From: a virus
Reading direction: 5' to 3' (one strand)
Virus record (IMG/VR): IMGVR_UViG_3300025293_001613
Coordinates: 1-25,261 of that record
Length of the DNA: 25,261 nucleotides
Shown: in pieces, positions 7,811 through 16,085 of the stretch
How positions within the stretch are numbered: the stretch's first letter is position 1
How the letters are laid out: the number at the start of each line of letters is the position of its first letter
Translations under genes and position numbers: made by a program
The notes under the pieces: generated by a model
What the model was told of the DNA's origin: nothing
Databases searched by the model: none
What the model saw: only the letters and a program-made list of their open reading frames with translations

Positions 7811-10800
7811 TGGCGCACCTCGATGCCATCGATTTCGATGCGCTCAAGAATGCGCGCAGCGCGCTGGGTGTGGCGGGCGATGATGAGCTGGGAGCCTTCG
7901 AGCTGAGCGGCCAGTTCACTGATCAGGCGTTCTAGCCCGTCGACAGACAGCACCTGGCTCGATTGCCGGGCAACGGGCGCAGCGGATGCGGTGCCACTGC
8001 CGGCTACGGCGGCGGTGTTGCGATCCACTGCGGCTTGCAGGTTAACAATGGCCTCTACCTGCTCTGCGTTGCCTTCTTCAAGCAGCTCGATTTGTCGGTC
8101 GAGCGAGTTCAGCATTTGCTGCTCTACGGTGACCTGCTCCTGGGTGATGCCGTCCAGCTCGTTGAGCACGTTGCCGGTGAGGCTGATCTGGCGCACGTAA
8201 TCCGCGAGCGTAGCGAAATCAGCCTGGTCGATTTGAGTGGCACCAGTCAGCGCACTGTTGAGACGATCACCCGGTGTCACAACGCCGGACGCGGCGATGT
8301 CGCGCAGGGTTTGTAGGGACTGGGACTGGCTGGCCAGCGGATCCGCATTCAGGCCGTTGAGGGTTTTCAGGGCGTCGGTGACGCTTTGGGCGGCAGCCTC
8401 GGCGCTTGCCAGGCGTTCGCCGGTCGTGCGGCGCTGTTCGTTGAGCAGGTCGAGCTGTGCCCGGCGGGCGTCTTCTGCGGCGCGCCGGGCTTCTTCTTGT
8501 GCTCGCAGCTCGGCCTGGTGCGCCTCTTCCTGCTGGTCTTCCAGGCGGGTGTAGTACTCATCGGCAGCCGATTGGAGCCGCAGGAGTGTTGCGATCGCTT
8601 CGCGCCCGGATTCGGTGGCACCGTTCTGGGCTTGGAGCAAATCAACATAGCCCGCCCGCGTCTCGGGTAGCGCCAGCCCTTGCTGCTCCAGAGCGCGGGT
8701 GATATCGGACTGAGCCAGCGTGAATTGCTCGGCCTCGGTGTAGAAGTTGCGGATGAACGACTGCATGGAGCCAAGGAATTGATCGACGCCGCCGGCGGCT
8801 TCTACCAGCGCCTCGGAAAGCCGCGCCACTTTTGCCGCTTCCAGATCAGAGAACACGCCCTGGGTCGGGAGAAGGTCGAAACGTGCGAGGCCGGCAAACC
8901 GCGTGGGCTCCGGATCAAAATCGAAATTCAGCCGGTCGGCGGCTTCCTGGGCGACTTGTACTTGAGTCGCAACGCGCGCCAGGGTTTCGCCCAGGCCCTC
9001 ACCGGCGCGCTGCATGGATGCGGCAAACGGCACCACCACGCCCACCAGGTCATCGAACACCTTGCCGAATACGGCTTCAAGCTCGGCGCGCTGTTCTTCC
9101 GGATTCAGGTCTTCCAGGCTGATTCGTGTGGTTTCCAGCACAAAGCTGTTCAGCTTCGCTTGCGTGCGGGCCGGCAGCAGGCCCAGCGCATTGGCCCCGG
9201 CTTCAACTGAGTCGAAAATGCCGCCGAACACCGCTTCAAACTGGTTTGAAACCTGTTCATCCAGCGCCACGCGGCGCTCGAACGTGTCGTAATCGTCCAG
9301 GAAATTTTTCTTGGTGCGGAATGTGCCGTATGCCTCAACGAGAGTGTCGTCGACCAGGTCGGCAATGCGCCCGCCGATGATGCGGATGCCTTCATCTTTT
9401 TTCTTTGTTTTGCCGCCAAGGGCTTTGCCGATTTTTCCGAGCAGGCCGAACGTCAGGTCGTCCACAAATCCAACGATGTCTCCCGCGATATCGTCGCCAA
9501 ATAGCAGTGCCGGGATTCCGAAGGCGGGATTTGATAGCAAAGTGGCCGCAGATCCCAGCGCCGCACCGGGGAACAGCGCGCCAAGGCCAGCGGCCTGCTG
9601 CTGGCTTTCCGTTAGAGTCGAGCCGGTTCTAACGCCGAAGTCCTGCCCCAGGGCATCGCGCGCAATCAGTCCGGAGGCTCCGGTAATGCCGTTCTGAACC
9701 GTCTGCAGAGCGGTGAGCATGGATCGGTTTATGCCCACCAACTGCTCTGAACTATTCTGGGTTCCCTCTACTGCCCGCTGAATGCTGAGGCTTTTTGCGT
9801 TGATGTCACCCAAAACCGAGCCGGTGCCCTGCGTTGCCTGGCGTTGGGCCGTCGGGTCGAAGTTGTCGCTGAAATAATCATCCAGCTCGCGAATGGCCAA
9901 CTGGACCGCGCCGCCCACAACAGCCCCGGCGATTGGCCCGGCAAAGGCCGCACCGGCCTGAGCCAGCAAGCCGCTTTCGGCGCTGACGCTGGATGCCAGC
10001 GACTGGCTGATCTGTTCGCTAACGGCTGCCGCCGCCGTGGTGGCGATCGCATTGCCGATGCCTTCGCCGAGCGTATCCCAGTCGCCGGCGGCGATGGCGT
10101 TCTGCAATGCCTGGGAAACCGTTTGCGCGGCGCTGCTGAAGCGGTTCTCGAACTTATCGGCGGCTTCGTCGCCGCCTTGCTCTGCACCTTGCGCGAAGCC
10201 GGTGACCAACTGCTCGATGAGTGAATCGCGCCGGGCCGGTGAAATCAGCCCAGCGCTGCTCGCTGCAATCAGTAGCTGCTGTTTCTGGTAAAGGGATTCA
10301 AACTCCGCGCCGAGCGGGTCCAGCTCGTTGATCAGTGACTGGGCGGAGCGTTCCAGGTCTGCCTGGGTGCGGGCGGCTTCCTTCTCCGCTTCCACCGTGC
10401 TGCGGATGGTTTGCTCCAGCGCCAGCAGTTGGCCTACTCGCTGGGCATCCACACCGCTGCTGATCAGCTTCTCGCGGCGCAGCTCACGTTCTGCCACTGC
10501 TGCCGCTTCAGTCGCTTCCGTACCACTTTTGATCAGCTTCTGCTGGCGCTGTAAGCGGGTGAGTTCTTCGGCTACGGAATCGCTGGCCTTTTGCTGCGCC
10601 TGGCGTTTGCGTTCAGCGGCACTGGCCGCGTCGATGGCGTCCTCCAGGCTGAACAGCTTTTCAATTCGCTCAGACTCAATGCCGGCGCTTTGCAAGCGCT
10701 CGCGGCGAAGCTCGCGCTCGGCGGCGGCAGCGGCTTGTTTTACAGACAGCCGGGATTGCAGCAGTGACTGCTGGCGTTCGAGCAGGGCCAGCTCTTCTTC

Positions 10801-12162
10801 GAAGGACTCGATGAGACGATCGCGGGATTCCGTATCGCGGCCACCATCGGGCTGCTCCAGGCCCTCACCCTTGCTCAGCTTTTCCAGTCGTTCCTGCAGG
10901 AACTTGGCGCGCTCTTCGGCATCTCGTGCGGAATCGAAAAACTCGCCCAGGTCGCCTACCAGGGCTTTGAGCACATCGCTGGTTTTGCCGCTGTTTCTGG
11001 CGATTCCGGCAATAGTGTTTTCCAGCGCGGTGAAGTTTTCCGTTGTTGGGGTGGCATCCAGCTGGCGCAAGGCTTCAAATATTTCTCTGGCTGCTGTGTT
11101 GCCATCTTCTCCCGCTAGCCCCAAGGACTCCGCTAAGTCGTCAACGGCATTTTGCAGTTCTTTAGCAGGCGTGGTTGCACCAGACAAAAACTGGCCAGTG
11201 GTGTAGAAAAGCTTCGCTCGTGAAGCAATATCTTGACTGAAGAAATCCGAGAGATCTGACAGCCCAGCGGTATCAGCGACACTATCAAACGCATCTCGAA
11301 TGCTGCCGGCAGCCGCTTTAGCCGCAGATTCAGCAGCAAGAATTCCAGATTCGATCCGCGCCTCGGCGGCCAACGCGCTCACCTCAGCCAGCTCGCGAAT
11401 CTCACGCGCCAGTTCTGGCACGCCGTCATTGGATTTGACAACGTTATCCAGCCGCTCCAGCGAGTCTGCCAGCGCGTCGGTGGCGTCCTCAGCGTCGCCG
11501 AGGGATGAGTAAAGAATGCCGCCAACGATGGATGCGACGGCAACCACACCACCGAGGATCGCACCGCCAGGACCGAGAAAGCCGAGGAGCTGAGGAGCTT
11601 GCTGCCCAAACGCCACGAACGCGGACGTCCCGGCACCGATTTGCACCGCCAGATCCTGAAACTGGAAACCGGCCTGCTGGACGATGCCCTTTTGCACACG
11701 GAAGCTGCTGGTGACCCGCTGAGTCAGTCCATTCAAACGGCCAAACAGCCCAGCGGAATTCGCCGCTTGGGCATTCTGGGCGGCCTGAGCAGCGGAGAGT
11801 TGGCCCAGCGCACTGGCGCTTTGTTGAGTCGCCTGTTGTTGCGCGGACATAACCCGTGCGGATTGGAGCGTGGCCACGTTAGAGCGCTCAAGCGCACCGG
11901 TACCGAAATTCAGATCGGCGGCGTAATCCCGTAATTGAATGGTGGCCTGGGCGACGGTGGCCCGCTGCTCGCGTAGCGCGCGGGCCGCTTCATCGCCTGC
12001 GGTAGTGATCTGGGCAAAACCGCTGGCGCTTTGCTGGGTCTGCCGATTGGTTGAGTCGAGCGCCGAACCCAAACCCTGGACGTCACGAGTCACGCCCTGC
12101 ACCACGGCGGGCGCGCCGTCCGTGTTGGCCGTAATCCGGAGTTTGAGTTCCATGTCGCTCAT
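7807..12162 (-). CDS. Tail tape measure protein
   Basis: This 1451-aa protein sets tail length and fills the tail tube before DNA ejection. It is the longest gene of the window and follows the frameshifting chaperone pair, as expected for siphovirus tails. The N-terminus (MELKLRITANTDGA) is typical. A hydrophobic segment at about 191-220 (LLGFLGPGGAILGG then VVAV) is the usual tape measure membrane-active region. Long coiled coils rich in Arg, Glu and Gln occupy about 440-640, and more helices occupy about 1230-1380. A near-tandem repeat of about 75 residues (about 455-600), each copy with an AERELRRE motif, indicates internal duplication. At the usual rough value of 0.15 nm per residue the tail would be about 215 nm. 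Its ATG overlaps the chaperone stop as ATGA. Confidence 0.95.
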   Translation of the reverse strand: MSDMELKLRITANTDGAPAVVQGVTRDVQGLGSALDSTNRQTQQSASGFAQITTAGDEAARALREQRATVAQATIQLRDYAADLNFGTGALERSNVATLQSARVMSAQQQATQQSASALGQLSAAQAAQNAQAANSAGLFGRLNGLTQRVTSSFRVQKGIVQQAGFQFQDLAVQIGAGTSAFVAFGQQAPQLLGFLGPGGAILGGVVAVASIVGGILYSSLGDAEDATDALADSLERLDNVVKSNDGVPELAREIRELAEVSALAAEARIESGILAAESAAKAAAGSIRDAFDSVADTAGLSDLSDFFSQDIASRAKLFYTTGQFLSGATTPAKELQNAVDDLAESLGLAGEDGNTAAREIFEALRQLDATPTTENFTALENTIAGIARNSGKTSDVLKALVGDLGEFFDSARDAEERAKFLQERLEKLSKGEGLEQPDGGRDTESRDRLIESFEEELALLERQQSLLQSRLSVKQAAAAAERELRRERLQSAGIESERIEKLFSLEDAIDAASAAERKRQAQQKASDSVAEELTRLQRQQKLIKSGTEATEAAAVAERELRREKLISSGVDAQRVGQLLALEQTIRSTVEAEKEAARTQADLERSAQSLINELDPLGAEFESLYQKQQLLIAASSAGLISPARRDSLIEQLVTGFAQGAEQGGDEAADKFENRFSSAAQTVSQALQNAIAAGDWDTLGEGIGNAIATTAAAAVSEQISQSLASSVSAESGLLAQAGAAFAGPIAGAVVGGAVQLAIRELDDYFSDNFDPTAQRQATQGTGSVLGDINAKSLSIQRAVEGTQNSSEQLVGINRSMLTALQTVQNGITGASGLIARDALGQDFGVRTGSTLTESQQQAAGLGALFPGAALGSAATLLSNPAFGIPALLFGDDIAGDIVGFVDDLTFGLLGKIGKALGGKTKKKDEGIRIIGGRIADLVDDTLVEAYGTFRTKKNFLDDYDTFERRVALDEQVSNQFEAVFGGIFDSVEAGANALGLLPARTQAKLNSFVLETTRISLEDLNPEEQRAELEAVFGKVFDDLVGVVVPFAASMQRAGEGLGETLARVATQVQVAQEAADRLNFDFDPEPTRFAGLARFDLLPTQGVFSDLEAAKVARLSEALVEAAGGVDQFLGSMQSFIRNFYTEAEQFTLAQSDITRALEQQGLALPETRAGYVDLLQAQNGATESGREAIATLLRLQSAADEYYTRLEDQQEEAHQAELRAQEEARRAAEDARRAQLDLLNEQRRTTGERLASAEAAAQSVTDALKTLNGLNADPLASQSQSLQTLRDIAASGVVTPGDRLNSALTGATQIDQADFATLADYVRQISLTGNVLNELDGITQEQVTVEQQMLNSLDRQIELLEEGNAEQVEAIVNLQAAVDRNTAAVAGSGTASAAPVARQSSQVLSVDGLERLISELAAQLEGSQLIIARHTQRAARILERIEIDGIEVRQ

Positions 12163-12820
12163 TCAGCTTGCTCGCGTAGTGCGTTGAGGGCGGCGCGTTC
12201 GATTTCCTGGATTCGCCAGAGCGCATCTTGCAGGTCTTGCGTTTGGCGGATCCGCATCACCACATCCAGTGCGGTGTAGTCCAGCCCGGTGCGGACTCCG
12301 GTCATTCCGGCGTAGCGCCACTGGGTCTGGCATGCGAGGAAAACTTGCAGTGCCTCCCAGTTTTCCGGCAAAACGGCGGTGCCGTCATCTGGCTCCGCCG
12401 CTCGTGCTCCGAGATCGATGCCGAAGGCCGCCGCGTCGGCCTCCAGACCACCAGGGTCGGCTTGCGGGCCGTTTACCCAGGCGGTGCCAATTTCTTTTAG
12501 ATTCGCGGTCGGTTCTTTTTTGTGACGCTTTCCTGGTAGGCCGCGACCAAAGCGGTGCTGACGGCTGGGTCCGCTTTTACGGCGGCGAGCAGTGCCGGGC
12601 CGGTGAGCGCCTGGCCGTCTTTTCCGGTCACTTCGATGTCGTGCACATCGACCAACACCAGGTCGAGCAGGGTTTTATCTGCGTTTTCAGGGGCTCTTAA
12701 AACGTCGTTAGAGACCACCTTATAGGTGGCTGTGAATTTGCCCTGCTGTTCCACGTCGCCGGTGAATACGGTAACGGTGACGGGGTATTGGTAGGTGCGT
12801 TCGGTGTTGAGCTTGAACAT
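12159..12820 (-). CDS. Tail assembly chaperone frameshift fusion (G-T type), via -1 frameshift
   Basis: This is the extended chaperone made when ribosomes slip back one base at A AAA AAG (12515-12521). Residues 1-102 are the shared G-type part. Reading resumes in the -1 frame at 12515 and runs 118 further residues to the TGA at 12159-12161, giving about 220 aa. The -1 part (EPTANLKEIG..., then LPENWEALQVF, TQWRYAGMTGVRTGLDY) resembles DUF1799 tail chaperone C-termini. It has no credible start of its own: its first in-frame candidate is a TTG inside the domain at 12371. Lambda G/GT is the classic precedent, where the fusion loads tail tube subunits and the tape measure. The next gene is the tape measure, as expected. 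Confidence 0.85.
12497..12820 (-). CDS. Tail assembly chaperone, short (G-type) form
   Basis: This is the 107-aa zero-frame product, lying between the tail tube and tape measure genes where the lambda-G-type chaperone belongs. It begins MFKLNTERTYQYPVTVTVF, has an N-terminal beta-rich domain and a helical C-terminal part, and ends SVTKKNRPRI. The slippery codons encode its Lys-Lys pair near residues 101-102. It is expected to act in the cytoplasm during tail assembly and to be absent from the finished virion, usually in excess over the fusion form. The ATG at 12820 follows a 34-bp spacer after the tail tube gene. Family assignment rests on length, position and the frameshift rather than on a strong motif. 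Confidence 0.85.
   Translation of the reverse strand: MFKLNTERTYQYPVTVTVFTGDVEQQGKFTATYKVVSNDVLRAPENADKTLLDLVLVDVHDIEVTGKDGQALTGPALLAAVKADPAVSTALVAAYQESVTKKNRPRI
12515..12521 (-). promoter_or_regulatory. Programmed -1 ribosomal frameshift site (A AAA AAG)
   Basis: On the mRNA strand the zero-frame codons read GTC ACA AAA AAG AAC, which gives the ideal bacterial heptamer A AAA AAG. The -1 frame entered here is open to 12159 and encodes the DUF1799-like domain. A Shine-Dalgarno-like AGGAA lies 8 nt upstream (12530-12534), a known stimulator type. The zero-frame stop TAA is at 12497-12499. I do not see a clear downstream hairpin or pseudoknot. Confidence 0.85.
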
Positions 12821-12854
12821 GTGAAAAACGCCTGTTCGTTAATGGGTTAGCGGC

Positions 12855-13787
12855 TTAGCTGACGGTTATCACCAGCTCGTCGTTACCGCTATCCGGGTTA
12901 ATGGTGAGCGGCACAGAGAGCATCTGCGTTCCGTTCAAGTCCTGTTCGGAAGGTGAGCCGGTGGCGACCTTCGGGCCGGTGAACGAGACGATGTTGCCGG
13001 CGACAGTGCCGTGGATGAGCGAAAATACTCCGGAGTCGCCGGCCAGGGCTTTGGCGTACAGGTCCAGGGTGGCCAGGTCGGGCTCTTGAATTACGGCGGT
13101 ACCGGAGGGGCTGCGGCCTGAAATCTGGATGGCGGTGTCCTGACCCACGACCAGGTTCTTGTTGACGTCGACTGACATATCGACGCTGAGCCGTGAGAAC
13201 GTCAGGGACGTGCCGTGCAGGATGAGTGGCGACGTATTGCCATTGGTGACCGGCACCGCCGGTGTCCACGCGCTGTAGTCGCCGCTCGGGATAGCGGTTT
13301 GGGAAACCGGTGCGAACAGGCCCAGAAATCGAAACCGGATGAACGGGATGGTGTTCACGTCAGTAGTGAACTGAGCAGAACCCAGGCCGCCCGTGAATTT
13401 GTGCAAAATGCCGTCACGGTGGACGTAGCAGCTGATCGACTCTTCACCGCCGGTTATTGGGTTGTAGGTCACGTCCGATACAGCGGTGGTTTCTGCGAAG
13501 CCGCACGCACGCAGCAAGGTTCCCCAGGCTGGAGCAGTGCCGGGGGTTCCAGAGCCGGCAAGCTCGACCTCGACGGTCATCTCAACGTGTTTTTCACCTG
13601 CCACGCTCTGTGCATTGCCGTAATAGGATCGCAGCAGCTCACGCTGGATGTCCTCGCCGGCCAGGGGCGTAACTTCTACCGACCGTGCCAATACCGCGTC
13701 AGCCGCTGCTGTGGGCGATGAGTCGGTGCCATAGGTCGATTCAATTTTTGCGAGAATCAACCGTTTGCGCATTTTGAAGCCGGCCAT
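12855..13787 (-). CDS. Major tail tube protein (siphovirus type)
   Basis: This 310-aa protein is the likely subunit of the non-contractile tail tube. It begins MAGFKMRKRLILAKIESTYG and contains TDSSPTAAADAVL and GEKHVEMTVEVEL, features of the tail tube group found beside frameshifting chaperones. The middle is beta-rich, and the C-terminal third is Ig-like and Ser/Thr/Gly-rich (PSGTAVIQ to ELVITVS). In Mu the corresponding place holds sheath and tube genes of a contractile tail; no sheath is present here. I prefer the ATG at 13787, which overlaps the previous TGA as TGATG, over a TTG three bases upstream. It lies directly after the head genes and before the chaperones. Confidence 0.88.
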   Translation of the reverse strand: MAGFKMRKRLILAKIESTYGTDSSPTAAADAVLARSVEVTPLAGEDIQRELLRSYYGNAQSVAGEKHVEMTVEVELAGSGTPGTAPAWGTLLRACGFAETTAVSDVTYNPITGGEESISCYVHRDGILHKFTGGLGSAQFTTDVNTIPFIRFRFLGLFAPVSQTAIPSGDYSAWTPAVPVTNGNTSPLILHGTSLTFSRLSVDMSVDVNKNLVVGQDTAIQISGRSPSGTAVIQEPDLATLDLYAKALAGDSGVFSLIHGTVAGNIVSFTGPKVATGSPSEQDLNGTQMLSVPLTINPDSGNDELVITVS

Positions 13788-13930
13788 CAAGCGTTCTCCT
13801 CAGTTTTTGGCTCGGCCTTTTCCGGCGCGGGCGCGGGCTTGCGGGTGAGTTTGCCAGTGGCGGCGCGCTGGTATTGCCCGCCTTCGCTTGGCAACTGCTT
13901 CGGTGTTTTGGGTGCGGCTGGCTTGGCCAT
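13787..13930 (-). CDS. Small Lys/Pro-rich protein at the gp38 position
   Basis: This 47-aa protein begins MAKPAAPKTPKQLPSEGGQY and ends in a Lys/Pro/Glu-rich tail (KPAPAPEKAEPKTEENA). It has no catalytic motif or membrane segment. Its position after the gp37-like gene is that of Mu gp38 (DUF2635). The LPSEGG stretch slightly resembles the LPAEG part of that family, but similarity is too short for assignment. Both ends are coupled as TGATG, which supports the start at 13930 rather than the longer frame beginning at 14014, which would overlap the upstream gene. It is small and charged, perhaps disordered; a role in head-tail joining is only positional inference. Confidence 0.7.
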   Translation of the reverse strand: MAKPAAPKTPKQLPSEGGQYQRAATGKLTRKPAPAPEKAEPKTEENA

Positions 13931-14346
13931 CAGTTTCTCCAGTACTCGGTTTTGTAGGCGTCTACCCACCAGTAAGCGTCGGCGGTTAAATCGAGGATTT
14001 GCCCGCCTGCCCATTCGATTTCGGTTTCCGCGCCCGGCGGAAGCCAGTCGATCAGTTGGTCTTTTGTGGCGGTTCGGATGGCCTCGCTCTTTTCGACCAT
14101 CTCCCCGCCCAGAGCCGCATTGCCCCGGCGAACGCCGGTCAGCACCAGTACTTCGATCTCAACGCGGTGGCGATTGGGGCCGATCATGTGCGAGGTTTTC
14201 ACCCGCTCCCGACCCGGCACGACCAGCACGGCGGGAAGGCGAACTTGGCCTAGAGCTTTGTCGTCTGCCGCAATTTCGGCAGTCAGGCCCAGGGCCTGAT
14301 CGTCTGCGGCGGTTTTAATTCGTTCGCGCCAGTGATCGAGGTCCAT
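13930..14346 (-). CDS. Mu gp37-like protein (DUF1834 family), head-tail connector region
   Basis: This 138-aa protein lies at the Mu gp37 position. It starts MDLDHWRERIKTAADD, has a central segment LPAVLVVPGRERV, then IEVLVLTGVRRGN and a C-terminal TKDQLIDWLPPGAE, TADAYWWVDAY. The layout matches the DUF1834 type, probably a tail terminator or head-tail joining protein. The ATG overlaps the previous stop as TGATG, and the downstream gene starts the same way. It functions in virion assembly in the cytoplasm. Family assignment is good from gene order and the W-rich, D/Y-containing C-terminus, but I could not align it. Confidence 0.82.
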   Translation of the reverse strand: MDLDHWRERIKTAADDQALGLTAEIAADDKALGQVRLPAVLVVPGRERVKTSHMIGPNRHRVEIEVLVLTGVRRGNAALGGEMVEKSEAIRTATKDQLIDWLPPGAETEIEWAGGQILDLTADAYWWVDAYKTEYWRN

Positions 14347-14768
14347 CAGATGTACCCTTTGCTGTCGTCGCGGCCCCAGATGCGGCCACCGGACACAATC
14401 TCTGCGCCATCGGTCGCTTCAGGCGCGTCACCCATGCCCCCGCTGCCGATAGACACTTGCCCCGAGGAGACCTTTCTGAGCAGTTCCGTAGAAGCTTTAT
14501 GGCGAGCGGCAACGGTTTCCGGCAGGTTGTCGTCGTGCAGGTAGTAGCGGGCCATGTCGGCGCACAGCCGCACCAGCACCCGAGGGACGCTGGTCAGCGG
14601 CAGTTCGTAACGGGTTGCCAGGTGGCTGTCGATTTCCGCCGTGGCATCTGAGAGAGCACGCTCCAGAACCTCGGTGTTAATCGCGCCGGTGCGGTCGCGG
14701 TCGGTGAGCGAGATCATCTCCTGCTCACCGAACCGATCGACCATGTCCGCCTGGCTGGCGTAGCTCAC
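14346..14768 (-). CDS. Mu gp36-like protein (DUF1320 family), head completion
   Basis: This 140-aa protein is the DUF1320 type. It opens MSYASQADMVDRFGEQEMI and contains LTDRDRTGAIN, an ALSDATAEIDSHLATRYELP segment and an LCADMARYYLHDD helix. These are hallmarks of small helical head-completion/adaptor proteins, the gp6/gp36 kind that sit under the portal. The C-terminus (GSGGMGDAPEATDGAEIVSG) is Gly-rich and flexible. The start is GTG at 14768, overlapping the upstream stop as GTGA. The downstream gene is coupled as TGATG. Acts in head-tail joining by family inference. Confidence 0.88.
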   Translation of the reverse strand: MSYASQADMVDRFGEQEMISLTDRDRTGAINTEVLERALSDATAEIDSHLATRYELPLTSVPRVLVRLCADMARYYLHDDNLPETVAARHKASTELLRKVSSGQVSIGSGGMGDAPEATDGAEIVSGGRIWGRDDSKGYI

Positions 14769-15142
14769 TGACGTACCGCTGAGATGTAGGGATCCGCCTC
14801 AATCTTTCTGGCGGTCCGCTCGTCCACCTCAATCACGCGCGGCTCCTTCGTTACCTCAACGCCGGCGCGCACACGGCGGTTCAGCGTGGTAACGACGCGC
14901 AGCTTGACCCCTTTCCCGGCACCAGAGGATTGAGCAGCATCCTTGGTGCCGGGGGCAGCATTGTCGCCAGCGGCGACTTTTGGCTGGGTGGTATCCTTCG
15001 CGTCGTCGGCCTTTGCAGTGCCTGCGGCTTTTTCCTGCGCACCGCTCGCCTGCGTGCTCGCTGCCGGCTGTGCCGAATCTTTCTCTGCAGCCGCTGCGGC
15101 TTCGTCTTTCTTTGCAGCGGCTGCGGTTTTGGTCGTAGCCAT
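14765..15142 (-). CDS. Mu gp35-like protein with long Ala-rich N-terminus
   Basis: This 125-aa protein immediately follows the capsid gene. Residues 1-78 are Ala/Lys/Asp/Gln low-complexity sequence and probably disordered. Residues about 79-125 form a compact basic/acidic domain (KLRVVTTLNRRVRAGVE, then EPRVIEVDERTARKIEADP) resembling the C-terminal domain of FluMu/Mu gp35-type proteins. The ATG at 15142 has an AAGGAA Shine-Dalgarno. A capsid decoration or head-accessory role is likely from position, but no direct activity can be read. The disordered tail is long compared with the ordered domain. Its stop overlaps the next GTG start. Confidence 0.78.
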   Translation of the reverse strand: MATTKTAAAAKKDEAAAAAEKDSAQPAASTQASGAQEKAAGTAKADDAKDTTQPKVAAGDNAAPGTKDAAQSSGAGKGVKLRVVTTLNRRVRAGVEVTKEPRVIEVDERTARKIEADPYISAVRQ

Positions 15143-15176
15143 ATCGGTTCCTTATTTACCGGGGGTCAGCCCTGGC

Positions 15177-16085
15177 TTAGTTCAGCCAGGGGGTGACCAG
15201 CAGTTCAGCGGAGTTGTGGTAGACGTTGGTGGCCCCGGCGGCATCCCGCTCTTTCTTGAGCACTTCAAGCGCCTGGCTTTCCAGCGTTGAGGGCACCACC
15301 AGCAGGGTTGGGCGGATGGCCAGCGGGCGACCGCCGTCAGCTTTGAAGCCCATCATGGCCTGGCGGGCCGCAGCGTATGTGGTGGCGTTCAGCGGCTGCT
15401 GGCTCTTGTATGCCATTTGCCAGAACCCGAAGCCGACGTTGTTGCGGGCGTCAATGCCGTAACGGTATTCATTGCGGTTGAACACACGCTCGTCGTCGTT
15501 GCTCGTCATGGCCGTGAACACGGGCGGCTTGCGCTGCTGGTAGATCAGCGGCTTGATGGCGCGGCTGACGTCCAGCAGATACCACGGCGTTTGCGGGGTG
15601 CCGGGAATGTCCTGATTGCTGGTGGCCGTCATTGCGCCTGTGCCATCGACGTTGGCGTAAACCGGGTGATCGTCGTCGAAGAAGTTCTGGCCGTCGTAGC
15701 ACAGCGTGCTGCCGCCGGCAGCCAGTAGCGGGTAAATCAACTCGTCCGGGTGAATGGCCGCAGCGCGGCCCATCTCACGCATGATCGGCAGATAGATGCC
15801 GAGGTTGTCGTCCTCAATATCCGGGCGCGGCACGCCAACGGTGCTTTCCCAGTTTTTATTGAGGATTTCGTAGCCGTGGGCCTGCATGTCTTTTACAACA
15901 CGATCGCCGATCCATTCCCGCATCTGCGGAAACTGGCCCAGCCAGCCGTAGGTGTTGCCCTTGGTGGTGCTGGGCACCAGCGTGGCGACCTTGTTCCAGG
16001 CGGGCTCTACGGAGGTGACGCCGGCGTCGAACTCACGGCGGAACGTCGTCATAAGGGCGGTTAATGTTGCCGGGGTTATAATCAC
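15177..16085 (-). CDS. T: Major capsid protein, Mu gpT family
   Basis: This 302-aa protein forms the capsid shell. It begins MIITPATLTALMTTFRREFD and contains family-typical segments: STTKGNTYGWLGQFPQMREW, a KDMQAHGYEILNKNWESTV region, PRPDIEDDNLGIYLP and the YDGQNFFDDDHP motif. These match the Mu gpT-like group, and the length is near that of Mu gpT. The start is GTG at 16085, overlapping the protease stop as GTGA, so it is coupled to the scaffold. No N-terminal delta domain is seen, as expected with a separate scaffold. The C-terminus ends with TNVYHNSAELLVTPWLN, again typical of the family. Confidence 0.95.
   Translation of the reverse strand: MIITPATLTALMTTFRREFDAGVTSVEPAWNKVATLVPSTTKGNTYGWLGQFPQMREWIGDRVVKDMQAHGYEILNKNWESTVGVPRPDIEDDNLGIYLPIMREMGRAAAIHPDELIYPLLAAGGSTLCYDGQNFFDDDHPVYANVDGTGAMTATSNQDIPGTPQTPWYLLDVSRAIKPLIYQQRKPPVFTAMTSNDDERVFNRNEYRYGIDARNNVGFGFWQMAYKSQQPLNATTYAAARQAMMGFKADGGRPLAIRPTLLVVPSTLESQALEVLKKERDAAGATNVYHNSAELLVTPWLN

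Noticed and set aside
12159-12371. Stand-alone chaperone gene starting at TTG 12371
   Set aside because: It would begin inside the DUF1799-like domain; the -1 frame is open back to the slippery heptamer and gives the full domain.
13931-14014. Longer start for the 47-aa gene
   Set aside because: It overlaps the gp37-like gene and is Arg-rich; ATG 13930 makes a TGATG junction as at neighbouring genes.
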